Positions 49,650 through 61,161 of a DNA stretch of 64,000 nt are shown piece after piece. Source of the DNA: Eutypella sp. D-1 (lineage: Eukaryota > Ascomycota > Sordariomycetes > Xylariales > Diatrypaceae); NCBI GenBank assembly GCA_023313575.1, contig JAJTTP010000026.1, forward strand, positions 124,001 through 188,000, given 5' to 3'. The notes beneath the pieces were generated by a model. That model made no database searches and was not told the origin of the DNA. It worked only from the letters and a program-made list of their open reading frames with translations. The number at the start of each line of letters is the position of its first letter. Position 1 is the stretch's first letter. Made by a program: the position numbers and the translations under genes.

Positions 49650-50075
49650 TGTTTTGCAGGATCTCGTTTTTCTCGGCCATTTTGTCCCATTCAATTCAAC
49701 CCCTCGTTATGATGGGCACCCGGGTCAAGGCAGTCAGAAATGTGTATGTAGTTAAACAAAGGCACGACTTCAGCAAGGACTATGACTTGCCCACAGCTCG
49801 CTCGTTCTGCGCTGCCATTCTCAAGGATCGGCCTGTCTGGGGTCCCTTCTTCAAGCATGTGCTTCTGGAGGCGTCGAACCCCCCACACGGCTCGTCTAGA
49901 TTCTTTATATGTATTTCTCACATGAAGTGCGTAAGTAAGCTTGGTTACTCTAACGACCAAGTACTGAGATAAGTACGGTTATGGCATAGATCCTACATAG
50001 ACAGCGCCGTCTCTTTGTGTTGGTATATCCTTAATTTGTGTTGCCCGCTGACACTACGTATTTGAAACTGTAGGC
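49650..50075 (+). pseudogene. Possible decayed condensation/acyltransferase-like fragment
   Basis: A frame ending at 49972 contains DRPVWGPFFKHVLLEAS, then SSRFFICISHMK. This is reminiscent of the segment before the HHxxxDG motif of NRPS condensation-type domains (substrate block, then I-x-I-S-H). A strong donor-like GTAAGT follows at once. About 100 bp on, another frame reads AVSLCWYILNLC, like the residues after that motif, but no splice choice I tried gives a clean join with the Asp. It may be a broken gene or a chance likeness; no adenylation or carrier domain is seen nearby. Confidence 0.2.
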
Positions 50076-53000
50076 AGCGAGGAAGCTGCGAGTTATCTAT
50101 ACTATCGGCGAGTTATATATAGCAGCCAATCAAACACGCACATGATAGGTTCTCTTGCCATTAGAAGTAATCGCATCCAGACGAGGTAGCACAACCTAGT
50201 CCGGTTGCGTAATCTACATAGGCAGGTGTTGACATAGAGTAAGTAGGCTTGATAGGTAGGCGTTCCCAGTGGTCAGAGCGGAGAATTTCCAAATCGGTCG
50301 CCGTCTATTCGTACTATTGGTGATCTGCTCGCCTTTTAACTGCGGTCGGGTATAGTCCAATATCGATATCACACACGACCGTAAAAAAAGCAGTATGGCA
50401 CTACGCTGATTTGCACTGCTTTGCGGGGAGGATTGAACGGGCACGGACCTCTCTCTTCCTACCTCATGGCAAGATCAAGACGTGCTCTGCATAGTCAATC
50501 ACGAAGCAGCCCTTCTTTTCCGATCGGAGAACGGCACACGGAAGTCCACCTTTTGGCTCGTAACTTACATAGCAATTAGTTATAATCACCCATGTGTTAG
50601 TTATTAGTTATCATATCTCGTGCCAAGTTGAGGCGCTCGGTAGTTGCACGGGCGGGCTAAGCCGGGGTGGCAGATGGGCGGGTTAATGCGCATCGTGCTC
50701 GAGCGAACCAATCCGCCAGTGCCGTGAACGATAGATAATATCTGTAGGTTGTTATAACGTACGAGCCAACGTGCGGGCGCATCTCGTATGTAAAGCGAAA
50801 GAAAGAAAGAGAGGATCGGGGACCCACGATGCGCAAGAACCGGTCGGGGGATCAACAAGGACATATGTAGGTAATTGATCCAGGTCCGAAGTACGGAGGC
50901 AGGGAGATGTCTCCCCATCGTGCGTGCGAAATGGATGATTGAATCCCGCCAAAATCACATCACGCAAGGAAAAAGAATGGGAAAGAATTGTGTGATCCCC
51001 ACATTCTGAGGCGGTGCGACTTGAAGAACCCTGAACTGAGGCTCATTAGAACTTATAATAAGATATTAATAACTGGATATGGATTAATACCGACTTTGCC
51101 GACTGCGAGATCGTGGAGGTCCCCCTTGTCCAAGATCCACTACCTAGGTAGTTATCGCACCGCTAAAAGACTTGTCCCGACAAGAAAAAAACCTGGCCAT
51201 CACCAAGACTAGTTAGTTAAGTACATGGCACGTAGATTTTACTCAAGCATGATGGGATTTATCGCAACTCGTGGCGGTGAGCGGGATTGTTGATGTTGTC
51301 GTGCGTCTGTAATCAGCCCTGTTCGTGCTTTTCTCGTGTAAGGAATTCTTCGAAGAGCTTCTATCGGCAGCGTTATATGAAGGTGAGAAAGATGGCAACG
51401 GTTACATGCATACGCTCGCATCTTACCCACCTCGTCGAGCCCGAGCCCGAGCCCCGAAGCAGTTTTGTCAAGTTGGTATGTATGTCTGCAACAGCTCTAG
51501 CATGGTAGGTCGTATCCTCGAAAGATCGGGACCTCTTACATAGACCACACGGCACTCCAATGCCAGGATGCTGGACTGCCATGCCATGCCATGCCAGGCC
51601 AGCCAGTGCCAGAGAATCCACCCTGCCCACCTGGACAAGACTCCTTTCTCGTGCATAAGGTTACCCACCCTATGCTGCAGGTCTCACACCACCGAGACAA
51701 CCCAGCAGGATTGGCAGGCCAAGGCAGGCGGGCGGCCAAGCGGGCCAAGGCGGGCTTCCTGCTGTTCGGGCCATCGAATATTGCGGCTGAGCGCCGGGCT
51801 CCGGCTGCCATTGACGAGATACCTGTTATGTATGCACGCACCTCTTACACTTTCTTGTGCATCGCATCATCCATGCCATGGTAAGATGTTTTGATGTTAG
51901 TTATTCCTGATTACCTAGCTAGCTCTAGGTGCTTGCATAAGCAAATATATTGGTTTATGTCGTTTGCATAACGGCATATGTAATAATGCCATCCATAAAC
52001 ATCCCTAAGATCCCCAATGTTTTAACTTTTTATGCTCGACTCAGGGCCCCTTTACTTATACAGTGACTATACTAATCCGGGACCCTATGTATGTACAAAG
52101 GGTCTAGACTGTCCCCACTCTTTCGGTTACCAAACATGGCTGCTATGACGATCAACTCACTAGCAACCAGGCTACCAGGCAGTGAACCAATAAACCCACG
52201 ATTGGAGAGAATGACGATACGAGGGATTGCTGTACATAGGGGCAAGAAGAGGCAGGTCTCTATGTAAGCACAAGATAAAAACGCTTTGCTTGGAAATGCT
52301 GGAGATCTGAATTGTTGGGAGTGATCCAAACTTCGGGTGCGGTGCGTACAAAGCAACTATGGTGATAACCTTTCAAAGTTGGCAGACAATAAAGTCTCTC
52401 TAGTACTCCGTAGTTCCGTATGTGTGTGTAGAGCCTTGAAAGAGCTCGGGCTCTACCCGAAAGTTAGCTCATACTAAAAGTAAATCGTAGAAAACTGCCA
52501 GCAATAGGCCAATTGATCCATTGATTGACCCAAGTCCTCCGCTGGCGCTGAAGCTGAAGCCACCTACCAGTCTCTAGCGTCCCCTTCCACCGAGGTCGAC
52601 CCGTTACCCGTCTTTTAAAAATTTCCCCCTTCTCGTCCGATTATCGACGGAGCTCTCGAAAATAGCGTAGGCTTTCTTCAGGTTCGTGTCCCGCCGAGTA
52701 TGCCTTCGGGGGTTTCAGGGTCTCCATGGTCTTCCTCGTAGTTTCCCGTCAATGGAGTAGACAAGAAGCTAGCCAGCTTATTACATAGTATTAGCTACAC
52801 TATTTTGAATGGATGGCTCTCAATACCCAATTACATTCCTACTCTAGTACGTAAATGCATCGCGGGGACAGGACGGAGAACGGCTGACGGCATTGGGCTG
52901 GCATACTATAGTTAGTAGGTAGTACTGGAGTTTACTAGTTGTTCATCAGGGAGTCGGGTAACCAGAAAATCTTAGATCGGATCACTCCCATAAACTCCAT

Positions 53001-54439
53001 TTCAGCCTCGCTTCGACGGCGGGTTCGCTCTATGATCATCCCAATTCCAATTCCTTGGGGCCGCTAAAAATTGGGGGGGTTTTGCTCGACTTGTGTGTGC
53101 CCTTTTTTATTCGCCTTTCAAGGTACCCGAGGAACGGATTCCAAGATTCCATCCCATGGTTCCAAGGTTGTTACTAGTCATTAGCCCTACCTGCTTGTGA
53201 ATAGATGCGCTTTGCATTAGTCGCTCCTCGAAAGTTTATTTACCCCCTACGCAGTACTATGTAGTTATGGATTACCTATGGGCTGTTACCTGTATCCTGT
53301 ACATGTGGCATATGCAGTTTATACGTTCGATATGTACGATATGTACGATATCCATGGATGTACCAAGTCGGTTGGCAAGCCCGGAAGGGTTAATTGTGTA
53401 TATTATTATACGATACGTACCCCATTTACATATATTGCTGGCTGCATGGCGTGCACACGACCTCCTCCTCACTTTGCTCATCCCATCCCATCCAAACCAT
53501 CCCATACCTACCTCGGTACAGCTTGCAATCTCGTACCTCGTATTATATTTTAATTCTCTTTTAATTCACCCGGCCAAGGGAAAAGAAGCGAAGCATAGCC
53601 ATTCACTACATATCAGTCATCAAGCGCACGTCCTCGACTTTTTATTTATTTCTCGTGGACACCCAATATCCAATATCCCAATATCTAGTATCTAATATCT
53701 CTCTGCATTCTGCCCAATATCTACACCGACAATCCGGTAATCAATTCGCTGGCTAAACTCGAATTTCGTAACAAACAAACCCATCTTCGGAAAACCTGGG
53801 ACAGGCAGACAAGGCACTACCCGCATTACCCATAGTTATTATAAGTAACAAGAGTACCTCTTGGTTTCGATGATCCAAGAGTCTCCAAGAGATTCAGGTC
53901 AACAAGGTCAACAGGTTTTCCTCCCGATGTTCCAGGCCAGCCACCTCCATCTCCAGCATCTCCAGGACCCTTTCCCCTGACGGATCGACATAAACTACCA
54001 AGACATACATACTACTACATACATTACGTTTAAACCCCCGACGATCGATCGTTCTGCAAAAACTTAATTACTTACGACCCTACATCTGTCGCGTGCTTCC
54101 CCGGACTGTAATGTAATGTGGTAATATTTAGGCAACTGTGCGAATGAGGATTTTCAGGCTGGTATAGGTATAACAATAAACGACAACAACGACTAATTAC
54201 GACTACGAACTTTGAAACGAAACCATATGATTGCCTACCTGCAGCAGAAAGAAATCATTGTCTTTTTGTTTCGTCGTCATCATTGAGAGAGAGAGAGAGG
54301 GTATTGTTGCACAACGACAAAGCGTCACACACGCAAACACATCAATTCACACCACACCACACCACACACACCGATAATCCACCATACACACCTTGAGTTT
54401 TTGAGCTTTGCTCCTAGACCGGATTGGGCAATTTCCAAA
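50076..54439. other. Gene-poor stretch, last part, and cyclin promoter/leader
   Basis: No gene supported at 50.1-53 kb. An ATGCC tandem (about 51578-51597) is present. From about 54280 a GA-repeat and an ACACC/CACA-rich tract run to within about 70 nt of the cyclin gene's start, fitting a fungal 5' UTR or core promoter. Confidence 0.5.
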
Positions 54440-55624
54440 ATGGGACACCAAAAGAGCTTCTCAACCGTCCACGACGACGATTTTGAGTTCGATGAGGCTT
54501 ATTTCAGGCAATTTTATAAGCCGTTGTCAAATCTTCCTACCCCGCCGCCTTCATCGAGGAATTCGTCCGCATCGCCTCAGAGTTCCTGTTTTTCTACCGA
54601 TGGAGGCGAGAAGCTCAATACTGAATTTTTAGGTGAGTCCTCTCTACATGCACACTAGGTTTTAGGTGGTACACAAGAAGATGGAATATGTGAACCCATT
54701 CCCACGCCCACACCCTGTCACGATATCTTTCTTTTTTTTTTTTCCAGAACTAACATACTGTTCACAGGTCCGGCGGCCCATCTGGCTAGGATGCTTCCCC
54801 CAGGAGCGTCCTTCATGACACCATCCTTCACAATCGTGCAGGAGATGCTGGTGCGCGCCGACCTGCCGATGGACGTCATCGCGCTAGCCGTCTGCATACT
54901 GGACTCCCTGACGTGGAAGTTCTCCCGCAGCTGGCGCGCGGCATTCCCGCTTACCCCGACGACGACGACGAGCACCGACAACAACAACAACACGGACGAG
55001 CCGGAGCCGCCGAACCCCCCGCAGCACATCGACTCGGTGTTTCCCGAGGTGATCATTCTGGGCGCGCTGGTCATCGCGAGCAAGTTTACGGAGGACGTGC
55101 AGGAGTCAACACGGTACTTCAGCACGGCATGGGGGCGGGGCGTCTGGACGTGCGAGCAGATCAACTTCACCGAGCGCTGCATCATGGAGTCCCTCGGCTA
55201 CCACATCATGCCCCTATGGAGCACCCGGCACATCAAGCAGGCGCGGCACGACATCGAGATGGCGCGGCGCGAGCTGTTCGACGAGGACATCATCACGGGA
55301 CCCGACGCCGACGCGCCGTCACCGCCAACTAGGGACGGGGTCCGCGGCCACAACACAACAAAGCACTTCAAATCCAAGAGCGCCGGCCACGCAGTCGCCC
55401 TGAACCGGGACCTGCAGCTCACACCAGCGGAAACGCCTACATCGGAGGCGGGGGTATCGCCCTTCGACCGCGACAACGACGACAAGGACGAGGGCCACTG
55501 CCTGCGTAGACAGGGCCAGGGCCACAGCCGGAAACTGGGGCCGGAGACGCGGGAGGCTTTCAGCAAGCCAAGCGACCTCCCAGAGGACTACCTGCACCTA
55601 CCCGGCGAGGCGACTCCGCGGTGA
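54440..55624 (+). CDS. Cyclin-box protein
   Basis: Two exons (54440-54632 and 54768-55624) give 349 residues. The N-terminus (MGHQKSFSTVHDDDFEFDEAYF) is followed by a Ser/Pro-rich linker. The cyclin N-terminal box covers about residues 75-200: FTIVQEMLVRADLPMDVIALA, DSLTWKFSRSW, VIILGALVIASKFTEDV with the conserved Lys, and WTCEQINFTERCIMESLGY with the conserved Glu. A low-complexity insert (TTTTSTDNNNN) interrupts the box. The C-terminal 140 residues are charged and look disordered. It most resembles fungal cyclin-domain proteins of the Pcl/Clg1 kind; the partner kinase is not identifiable. The acceptor at 54767 was chosen because the earlier CAG at 54747 breaks the frame. The stop lies in a CGGTGAGA word that could be a donor, so a further 3' exon is possible. 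Confidence 0.85.
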
Positions 55625-58600
55625 GACCGGGCGCGCGCGCCATCGTCCGACTGCCCCGCAGGGGTCCTCCTGTCTCTTACGATCCCCTGTATGCATATCT
55701 CCCATATGCGCGGGTTGTGCATGTCGTGGCACCCTGGTTGCATGAGAAGAATATGAGGGAGGGGGGTGGAGGGGGGATGCGCGGGGTCCTTCTGCTTTCG
55801 TTCCCCCATCACAAACCGCCGACCTGGCTAGAAACGCGCCCGCCCATTGCGTTTTTGGAGGAGGGAGGGCGCGTATTCGGGTTCGCGAACCTAGACCGAC
55901 CCGTCCCTAAATTAGGCGCATACATCTGTGCCGGCGTTCCGAGTCCAGCTGGGGAAAAAAATACGCAACGCCAACCCCCCCCCCCCCCCCCCCCCCAAAA
56001 AAAAAGGAGGGAAAAAAACGATTGCGTATGCATTGCATTGCATGTACGAGAACCCAATTCTGTTAAAGCATGGCGTTTTTGTAACATGGGGGGGCTTGAT
56101 GATGAGATATAAAAGACGGGAAGGAAGAGTGGGAGTGGCTGACAAGGAAAGAGAGAGAGCATACGAGCCGCGTCGGCCTCGTCCGCGCCAGGCAGCAAAA
56201 AAGGCGGAAATATCTTTGTACATGTGTTGTCATTTTATGTTCCGTGTGTTTTAGTCTGGTCTGGAGTTGGGGAAAACGTTTCTATCGGGATTTATTTCAC
56301 TCATGTTCAATCAAAGGGGGGGAGGGGGGAAGGGCGGAATTTCAAGTTCAGGGGGGCCGGCCGATACCTTTCGTCTTTTGATCATACACACACCACATCT
56401 TCTTTTTACTTTACCGTACATACCCAGCAGCAGCCATGTGGAAATATAGCCTCAAACCTCACATATACCCCAAATTCAAATTCATCGTTTCGGTTGTTCA
56501 TATATATTTCAGAGTATTCTTAATATATATATATATATATACATGGTATATTCCAAACCAACCCTCTCCCCATTATCGATCGTGATCGTATGGAATGATT
56601 TTGGTAGTCCCCAGTCCCCCGCAATCTCCTTCCGCTGAAGCAAGCGCACGCGACTTTGCACCTGAAATGCAACCATACCTTCCTTCTTCCTTCACCTGGC
56701 TCTATAAACCATTTCCCACGGATAATAGGCAATTGTGTTTTTTGAACGCACCACACCGCACCGTAAGAATCTCCAACCTCCCTCTCCCAGGGGCCTTCGC
56801 CGGAAAAGGGGTGGGCGTGCATCAATTACTGCAGTGCGCACATGCAGCAGCAGCAGCAGCCGATCTCAGGCTGAAAGCTGCACCACACATGCACATATAT
56901 ATACGCACATACATAAGCGCACCACTGGGCTCGCGATCTCTTAATCGTTCAATATTCCTTCGACCTACATGTACATATCTCACGGCACGTATATAAAATA
57001 CTTAGGTATTTAGGTAGGTAATCGTCGCTTGTTACCAGCCGTATTTGTTACCGGCTAGGTAACACGAAAAAGAAGGAAGAAGAAAAAGGCGAAGAAAAAG
57101 AAAAAAAGAAAGACTCGGGTTCGGAAGGCCGCCCGGAGGAACTGACAGTTCTAGACCCAGTCCAAGCTAATACCTCTCGCCTGCCATATCCCCAAAGCGC
57201 GTTTTTTCTTTTCTTTTTTTCTGTCTGATGTGTATGTAGGCATCATGCCGTCCGCTAAAGCTGCTTGGTACTTCTTTAAAGTTTACCAGACGGCCGGTAA
57301 AGCACTTTTGCATCTTTTTAAGGTTGACGCGGAGGGGTTCGCGTTTCTCCGGGCAATGGGACGAGAGGGAGTATCCGCGAGTCGTGGGGAGCGAGTGAGG
57401 GATATATAGAGAGACCACTTACGTACCTACATATAGGCAAATAGGGTAATAGGTACTTCGAAGTCAAGGCGCGCGGCGTCTGCACGGGCTCGACGCCTCG
57501 AGCTTTATTTACCATGACTGACTCGGCCACCGGCCACCCCCGAGACATCTAGGCAGAAGGATTAAAACAGGCTAATTAAGGCTTAAGGCTTGCCTCCCCT
57601 TAGGTAGGCAGTCTGGCTCCTGCCTAGCTTCAAGCCTCTCTACGAAATCCCGCGATGAAGATGTCGTGGACGTGAAGGCTGGGCTGCAGGGGTTTCCGGG
57701 TCACTGAGGATCATACTTGGGCAGGACACGAGAGATGCCTGCTTAGGCGTCCCGGGGCTTTGGTAAGGAGCGGACACGCATATGGATGACGCAGATGAGC
57801 CAAGATATTGCGAGAAGGACTGACATGATGTCGTGGGTTGTCTTTGCGCGCATGGATGAGTGTCTTGAGCCCTCCTGAGCTCTCGTTCGAGATTTTTTTC
57901 AAAGCTGGAGAGAGAGATTGTCGTCGCACGCAGGTGTATACATTATAAGACGTACTTGCTCGCCACTATACAGGCCATTGGCTTACCGACTGGCCTGTGA
58001 CGATTTCTTCTATGCTCCAATCTCACTAATATTTCTTATGTGCTTTCATTCATGGTCCGCCAGACGGTCTTGGGATTGCTTGAGGTATACATGTATATAT
58101 ATGGCTTATACCTGACTTGAGCTATCGAGAGGTTTTACGTGCTTCCTTCTCGTCTGCCCCGAGAAATGGACCCGGTAGAAAGGTAGTGCGAGATAATAAC
58201 GCAATGACGAAAAGAAATGTTTCGAGAATAACTTCCCATGACCAGCCTGAAGAAAAGGAGCATCTTCATCTACTTATTTTTACGCATATCTCCTGCACCT
58301 CCCTATATCAAGTAAATCCCTGTGAAGCGGTTGGAGGGGCTTAAGAGGGAAACCTGGAAACCGTGAAACCCCCGGATTATGCTTATCGGGTAGAGAGCCC
58401 CCACCTGGGCAGTCGTAACATCCCTTATCCCCCAGCTGTATGTAGCTCTGGTAGGCACTAATAGGTTATCGAAGCCGGAATAGGCTTAGTGAGGGGTAGG
58501 TAGCTACGAGGTACCTGCCATACCTTGTCTGATAGCTACAAATTTTCGAATCTTATCGTGGGGACCTCAAGATTCCACCCTGGGGGAGTTCTTATCAGAG

Positions 58601-58770
58601 ACGTAAGGGCAAACGAACGAGAGACCTCAGCTTTGCGGCTTGCGACGTAACATCATATCACAACTTCAAGGACTTTGGAAACGAGGCAGAGATATACGAC
58701 CGTACACACCCCATTCGCGCCAACTTGGAAGGAAAGAAAAAGAAAAAACAAAAACGAACAGAATCTCCTA
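55625..58770. other. Intergenic between cyclin and BCP1 genes
   Basis: About 3.1 kb with no supported gene. It holds a 22-nt C-run followed by A-runs (55975-56005), an AT dinucleotide repeat (about 56523-56540), a purine-rich tract (57065-57110) and TAGGTAGG microsatellites. Several 100-160 codon frames at 55.6-56.3 kb come from the homopolymer region and are not credible. Confidence 0.5.
55975..55996. repeat. 22-nt poly-C tract
   Basis: Run of 22 C on the plus strand directly followed by a run of A; located downstream of the cyclin gene, possibly within its 3' UTR. Confidence 0.9.
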
Positions 58771-59877
58771 ATGGCGAAGAAGAGAGCGAGAGAGGCCGAT
58801 GGGGCGACCGCCCAGGACCCGGACAAGATGGTCGACGATGGCGAGAGCTCCGACGACGAGGTACGTTTCCCAGTCTACTTCTGCAGTCTAATTGAGAGAC
58901 CCAACACTATCAATGGGCATCGCACCATGCATGCGCCCAGGATTCTTCCTCCTCTTCTTCTTCTTCAGCAGCAGCAGCAGCTAACAGCAATCCCTCTCCT
59001 CCAGGACTTCGACATCGTAAACGTAGACTTCGAATGGTTCAACTTCGACAGCACAATCGACTTCCACGGGACGAAATCGCTACTACGACAGCTCCTAGAC
59101 GTCGACGCAGCACTGTTCGACATCTCGGGACTCGCGGACCTCGTGCTCTCCCAGCCCACCATCGGATCCACCGTCAAGGTCGACGGCAAGGACACCGACG
59201 CCTACGCCATGCTGACTGCGCTCAACCTGCGCGAACACCGGGATAAAAAGCCCCTTGCGGACTTGGCGCGGTATCTCGGGGAGAAGGCCGCGCAGGTCAC
59301 CGTGGGCTCTGGTGCGAACAACAACAACAGCAGCAGCAGTAGTGGTGGTAGTAGTAGTACTAACAATACGGGGGAGGGCGAGGGAGGATTAGCGATGACG
59401 GTGCGGGAACTTCTAGCGGCCGAGGACAAGCAAGTATGCCTAGTGCTCTCGGAGCGGCTAATCAACATGCCGTCAGAAATCGCACCGCCCATGTACGGGA
59501 TGCTGATCGACGAGATCGAGGCCGCAGTCGAAGACGGGGAGCCGTACGAATTCACGCACTACCTGGTTCTCTCCAAGACATACCTAGAGACGGAGTCAGC
59601 GCTCGCCAACGAGGAGGGGGGGGAGCGGCGGCGCAAGAAAGGGCGGCAGGACCCCACGTCTGTCTTCTATTTCCACCCGGAGGACGAGGTGCTGCACCGT
59701 CATGCGCTCGCGTACGGCAGTTACCCCTTCACAAAGGCCGATGATGCGGTGGCCGATAGCAAGCGCGCGTTTCAGGAGATGGGCGTCATGCCGCATGGGC
59801 ATATGATCCTCATTGAGGCTGCGAGGTTCCCTGAGGCTGTCAAGGCTGTTGGGGAGTATTTGAGCCCGCCGTCATGA
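58771..59877 (+). CDS. BCP1: BCP1/BCCIP family protein
   Basis: Fungal counterpart of yeast Bcp1 (p21-binding BCCIP family, PF13862). Yeast Bcp1 is needed for nuclear export of Mss4 and is a chaperone for ribosomal protein Rpl23. Two exons (58771-58860 and 59005-59877) give 320 residues. The acidic N-terminus MAKKRAREADG...SSDDE is followed by FDIVNVDFEWFNFDSTIDFH, TALNLREHRDKKPL, PSEIAPPMYGMLIDEIEAA and the C-terminal FYFHPEDEVLHRHALAYGSY. An Asn/Ser/Gly low-complexity insert lies near residues 138-162. The 144-nt intron is divisible by three and stop-free, but its CTT/CAG microsatellite translation and the GTACGT/CCAG borders show it is an intron. The frame runs upstream to a TTG, so the ATG at 58771 is used. 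Confidence 0.93.
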   Translation: MAKKRAREADGATAQDPDKMVDDGESSDDEVRFPVYFCSLIERPNTINGHRTMHAPRILPPLLLLQQQQQLTAIPLLQDFDIVNVDFEWFNFDSTIDFHGTKSLLRQLLDVDAALFDISGLADLVLSQPTIGSTVKVDGKDTDAYAMLTALNLREHRDKKPLADLARYLGEKAAQVTVGSGANNNNSSSSSGGSSSTNNTGEGEGGLAMTVRELLAAEDKQVCLVLSERLINMPSEIAPPMYGMLIDEIEAAVEDGEPYEFTHYLVLSKTYLETESALANEEGGERRRKKGRQDPTSVFYFHPEDEVLHRHALAYGSYPFTKADDAVADSKRAFQEMGVMPHGHMILIEAARFPEAVKAVGEYLSPPS

Positions 59878-60270
59878 TAGGAGGGAAGAGATAATTAAAA
59901 GGAAAGAAAAAAAGAGAAAGCAAACACAACTGATCGCTAAACTATTGAATAAAAAAACTATACATATAGCTATGTTAAGTCATGCCCCATCCGCCGTCTA
60001 AGCGCGTCCGCGACATCCATAATTTGTGTAAATACGATGTCCTCGTAAAGATACAAAATCCGCCAGATAACTATACAAAAGTCCTGTCTAATGAACCTCC
60101 CCCTACCTCCCCCCCCCTCTCTCTCTTTATCTTCTATCATGTTGCTGCCATCTACACTACGGATCCAGAACCCGGCATGGCATTCTTGGGGAAGGAAAGA
60201 AAAGAAAAGAAACCCGTAATTTTCTTTTTCTTTTTTTCCCTTTTTGCTTTTTTTCTTCTTTTTTTAATTT
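59878..60270. other. Convergent intergenic region
   Basis: 393 bp between the stops of BCP1 and chorismate mutase, so both 3' UTRs. A CT-rich run (about 60100-60125) and TTTTCTTT runs (60215-60270) are present. Confidence 0.6.
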
Positions 60271-61161
60271 TTAGTCTAACCGCTGCATGAGGTACTCGAC
60301 CTCGACTTCCTTGGTAAGCGGGATGACGAAGTCCTTGTACATAGAGACAACGGCAGCAGCGTTAATCTTGCCGGGACCATCGGCATTCGCATCAGAGGGG
60401 TCACGACCATACGTGCGGGCCTTCAACTCAAGACGTTTAAGAACCTGCTCCTCGACCGCCGCATTCGTGATCGAATCCCCGATGGCCTTGCGATCCCCCG
60501 CGCGGATCAGTCGCTCGTACAACGCGGGATCGGACTGGAACTTGGACTCGGCGACGAATTTGCCGAAGTGGATGCGTCGCGATAAGGCCTGCAGACACGC
60601 GATGTCGCAGGTAGCCGAGGACCCGTAGTTCTCCTCGGACTCGCCGCGATCGGCGCGGCCGAAATCGGGACATACGGCGGGCAGGAAGCGGTCGACGTAG
60701 AAGCGCCGGATCTGCGCGTTGACGTTGACGTCGTTCGCGTGCAGGATCTGCGGGTACTTGACGGGCCGCAGTAAAGGCTTTCGTAGGGCTCCGGGGAAAA
60801 AGGGGTATTCGTCGGGGGACTCGTACCGTCGGATTAGCGATTGCAGCTTTTCTTGCTCTTGTAGGTACCAGTCCATGAAGCTTAGGCTGCTGTCTACCAC
60901 CACCCCGGACCCCCCCTCCTCTGGCCCCGCCTCGATCGCTACCGCACCCGGCTCGTAGATTCGCCGGTTCAGTGGGAATTGCACGCGTTCGATCAGGTGG
61001 AAGGTGATGGTGTCTTCGAGTCGACTGCGGGGGAAACAGAAACAGGCCTTGTTAGTGATGCGAAGGGAGAAAGGGGGGAGGGGGGCGAACATGAGTTGGA
61101 ACCGGATATTAGCCAAATCCAGAGCCTTGGATGGATCGGAAAGATCGATTATGGTGTCCAT
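60271..61161 (-). CDS. ARO7: Chorismate mutase
   Basis: Converts chorismate to prephenate, the first committed step to Phe and Tyr, in the cytosol. This is the eukaryotic AroQ-type all-helical enzyme, normally activated by Trp and inhibited by Tyr. Two exons (61161-61091 and 61024-60271) give 274 residues; the yeast enzyme has 256. Splicing rebuilds the signature [20 protein letters not shown], with Arg20 and Glu27 matching yeast Arg16 and Glu23 of the active site. Other family blocks are [42 protein letters not shown] and the C-terminus [18 protein letters not shown]. The 66-nt intron is a multiple of three without a stop, so reading through it gives a misleading 296-residue protein. No clear Gcn4/CPC1 site was spotted upstream. 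Confidence 0.96.
   Translation of the reverse strand: MDTIIDLSDPSKALDLANIRFQLMFAPLPPFSLRITNKACFCFPRSRLEDTITFHLIERVQFPLNRRIYEPGAVAIEAGPEEGGSGVVVDSSLSFMDWYLQEQEKLQSLIRRYESPDEYPFFPGALRKPLLRPVKYPQILHANDVNVNAQIRRFYVDRFLPAVCPDFGRADRGESEENYGSSATCDIACLQALSRRIHFGKFVAESKFQSDPALYERLIRAGDRKAIGDSITNAAVEEQVLKRLELKARTYGRDPSDANADGPGKINAAAVVSMYKDFVIPLTKEVEVEYLMQRLD

Noticed and set aside
55621..56254. Frames of 100-160 codons downstream of the cyclin gene
   Set aside because: They run through the poly-C/poly-A tract and mirror one another on both strands; no domain.
56523..56540. AT dinucleotide repeat as a possible origin or matrix element
   Set aside because: Simple microsatellite; nothing supports a replication or attachment function.
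58675..58770. 32-codon upstream extension of the BCP1 frame
   Set aside because: Starts at TTG and is not conserved in the family; the ATG at 58771 matches known N-termini.
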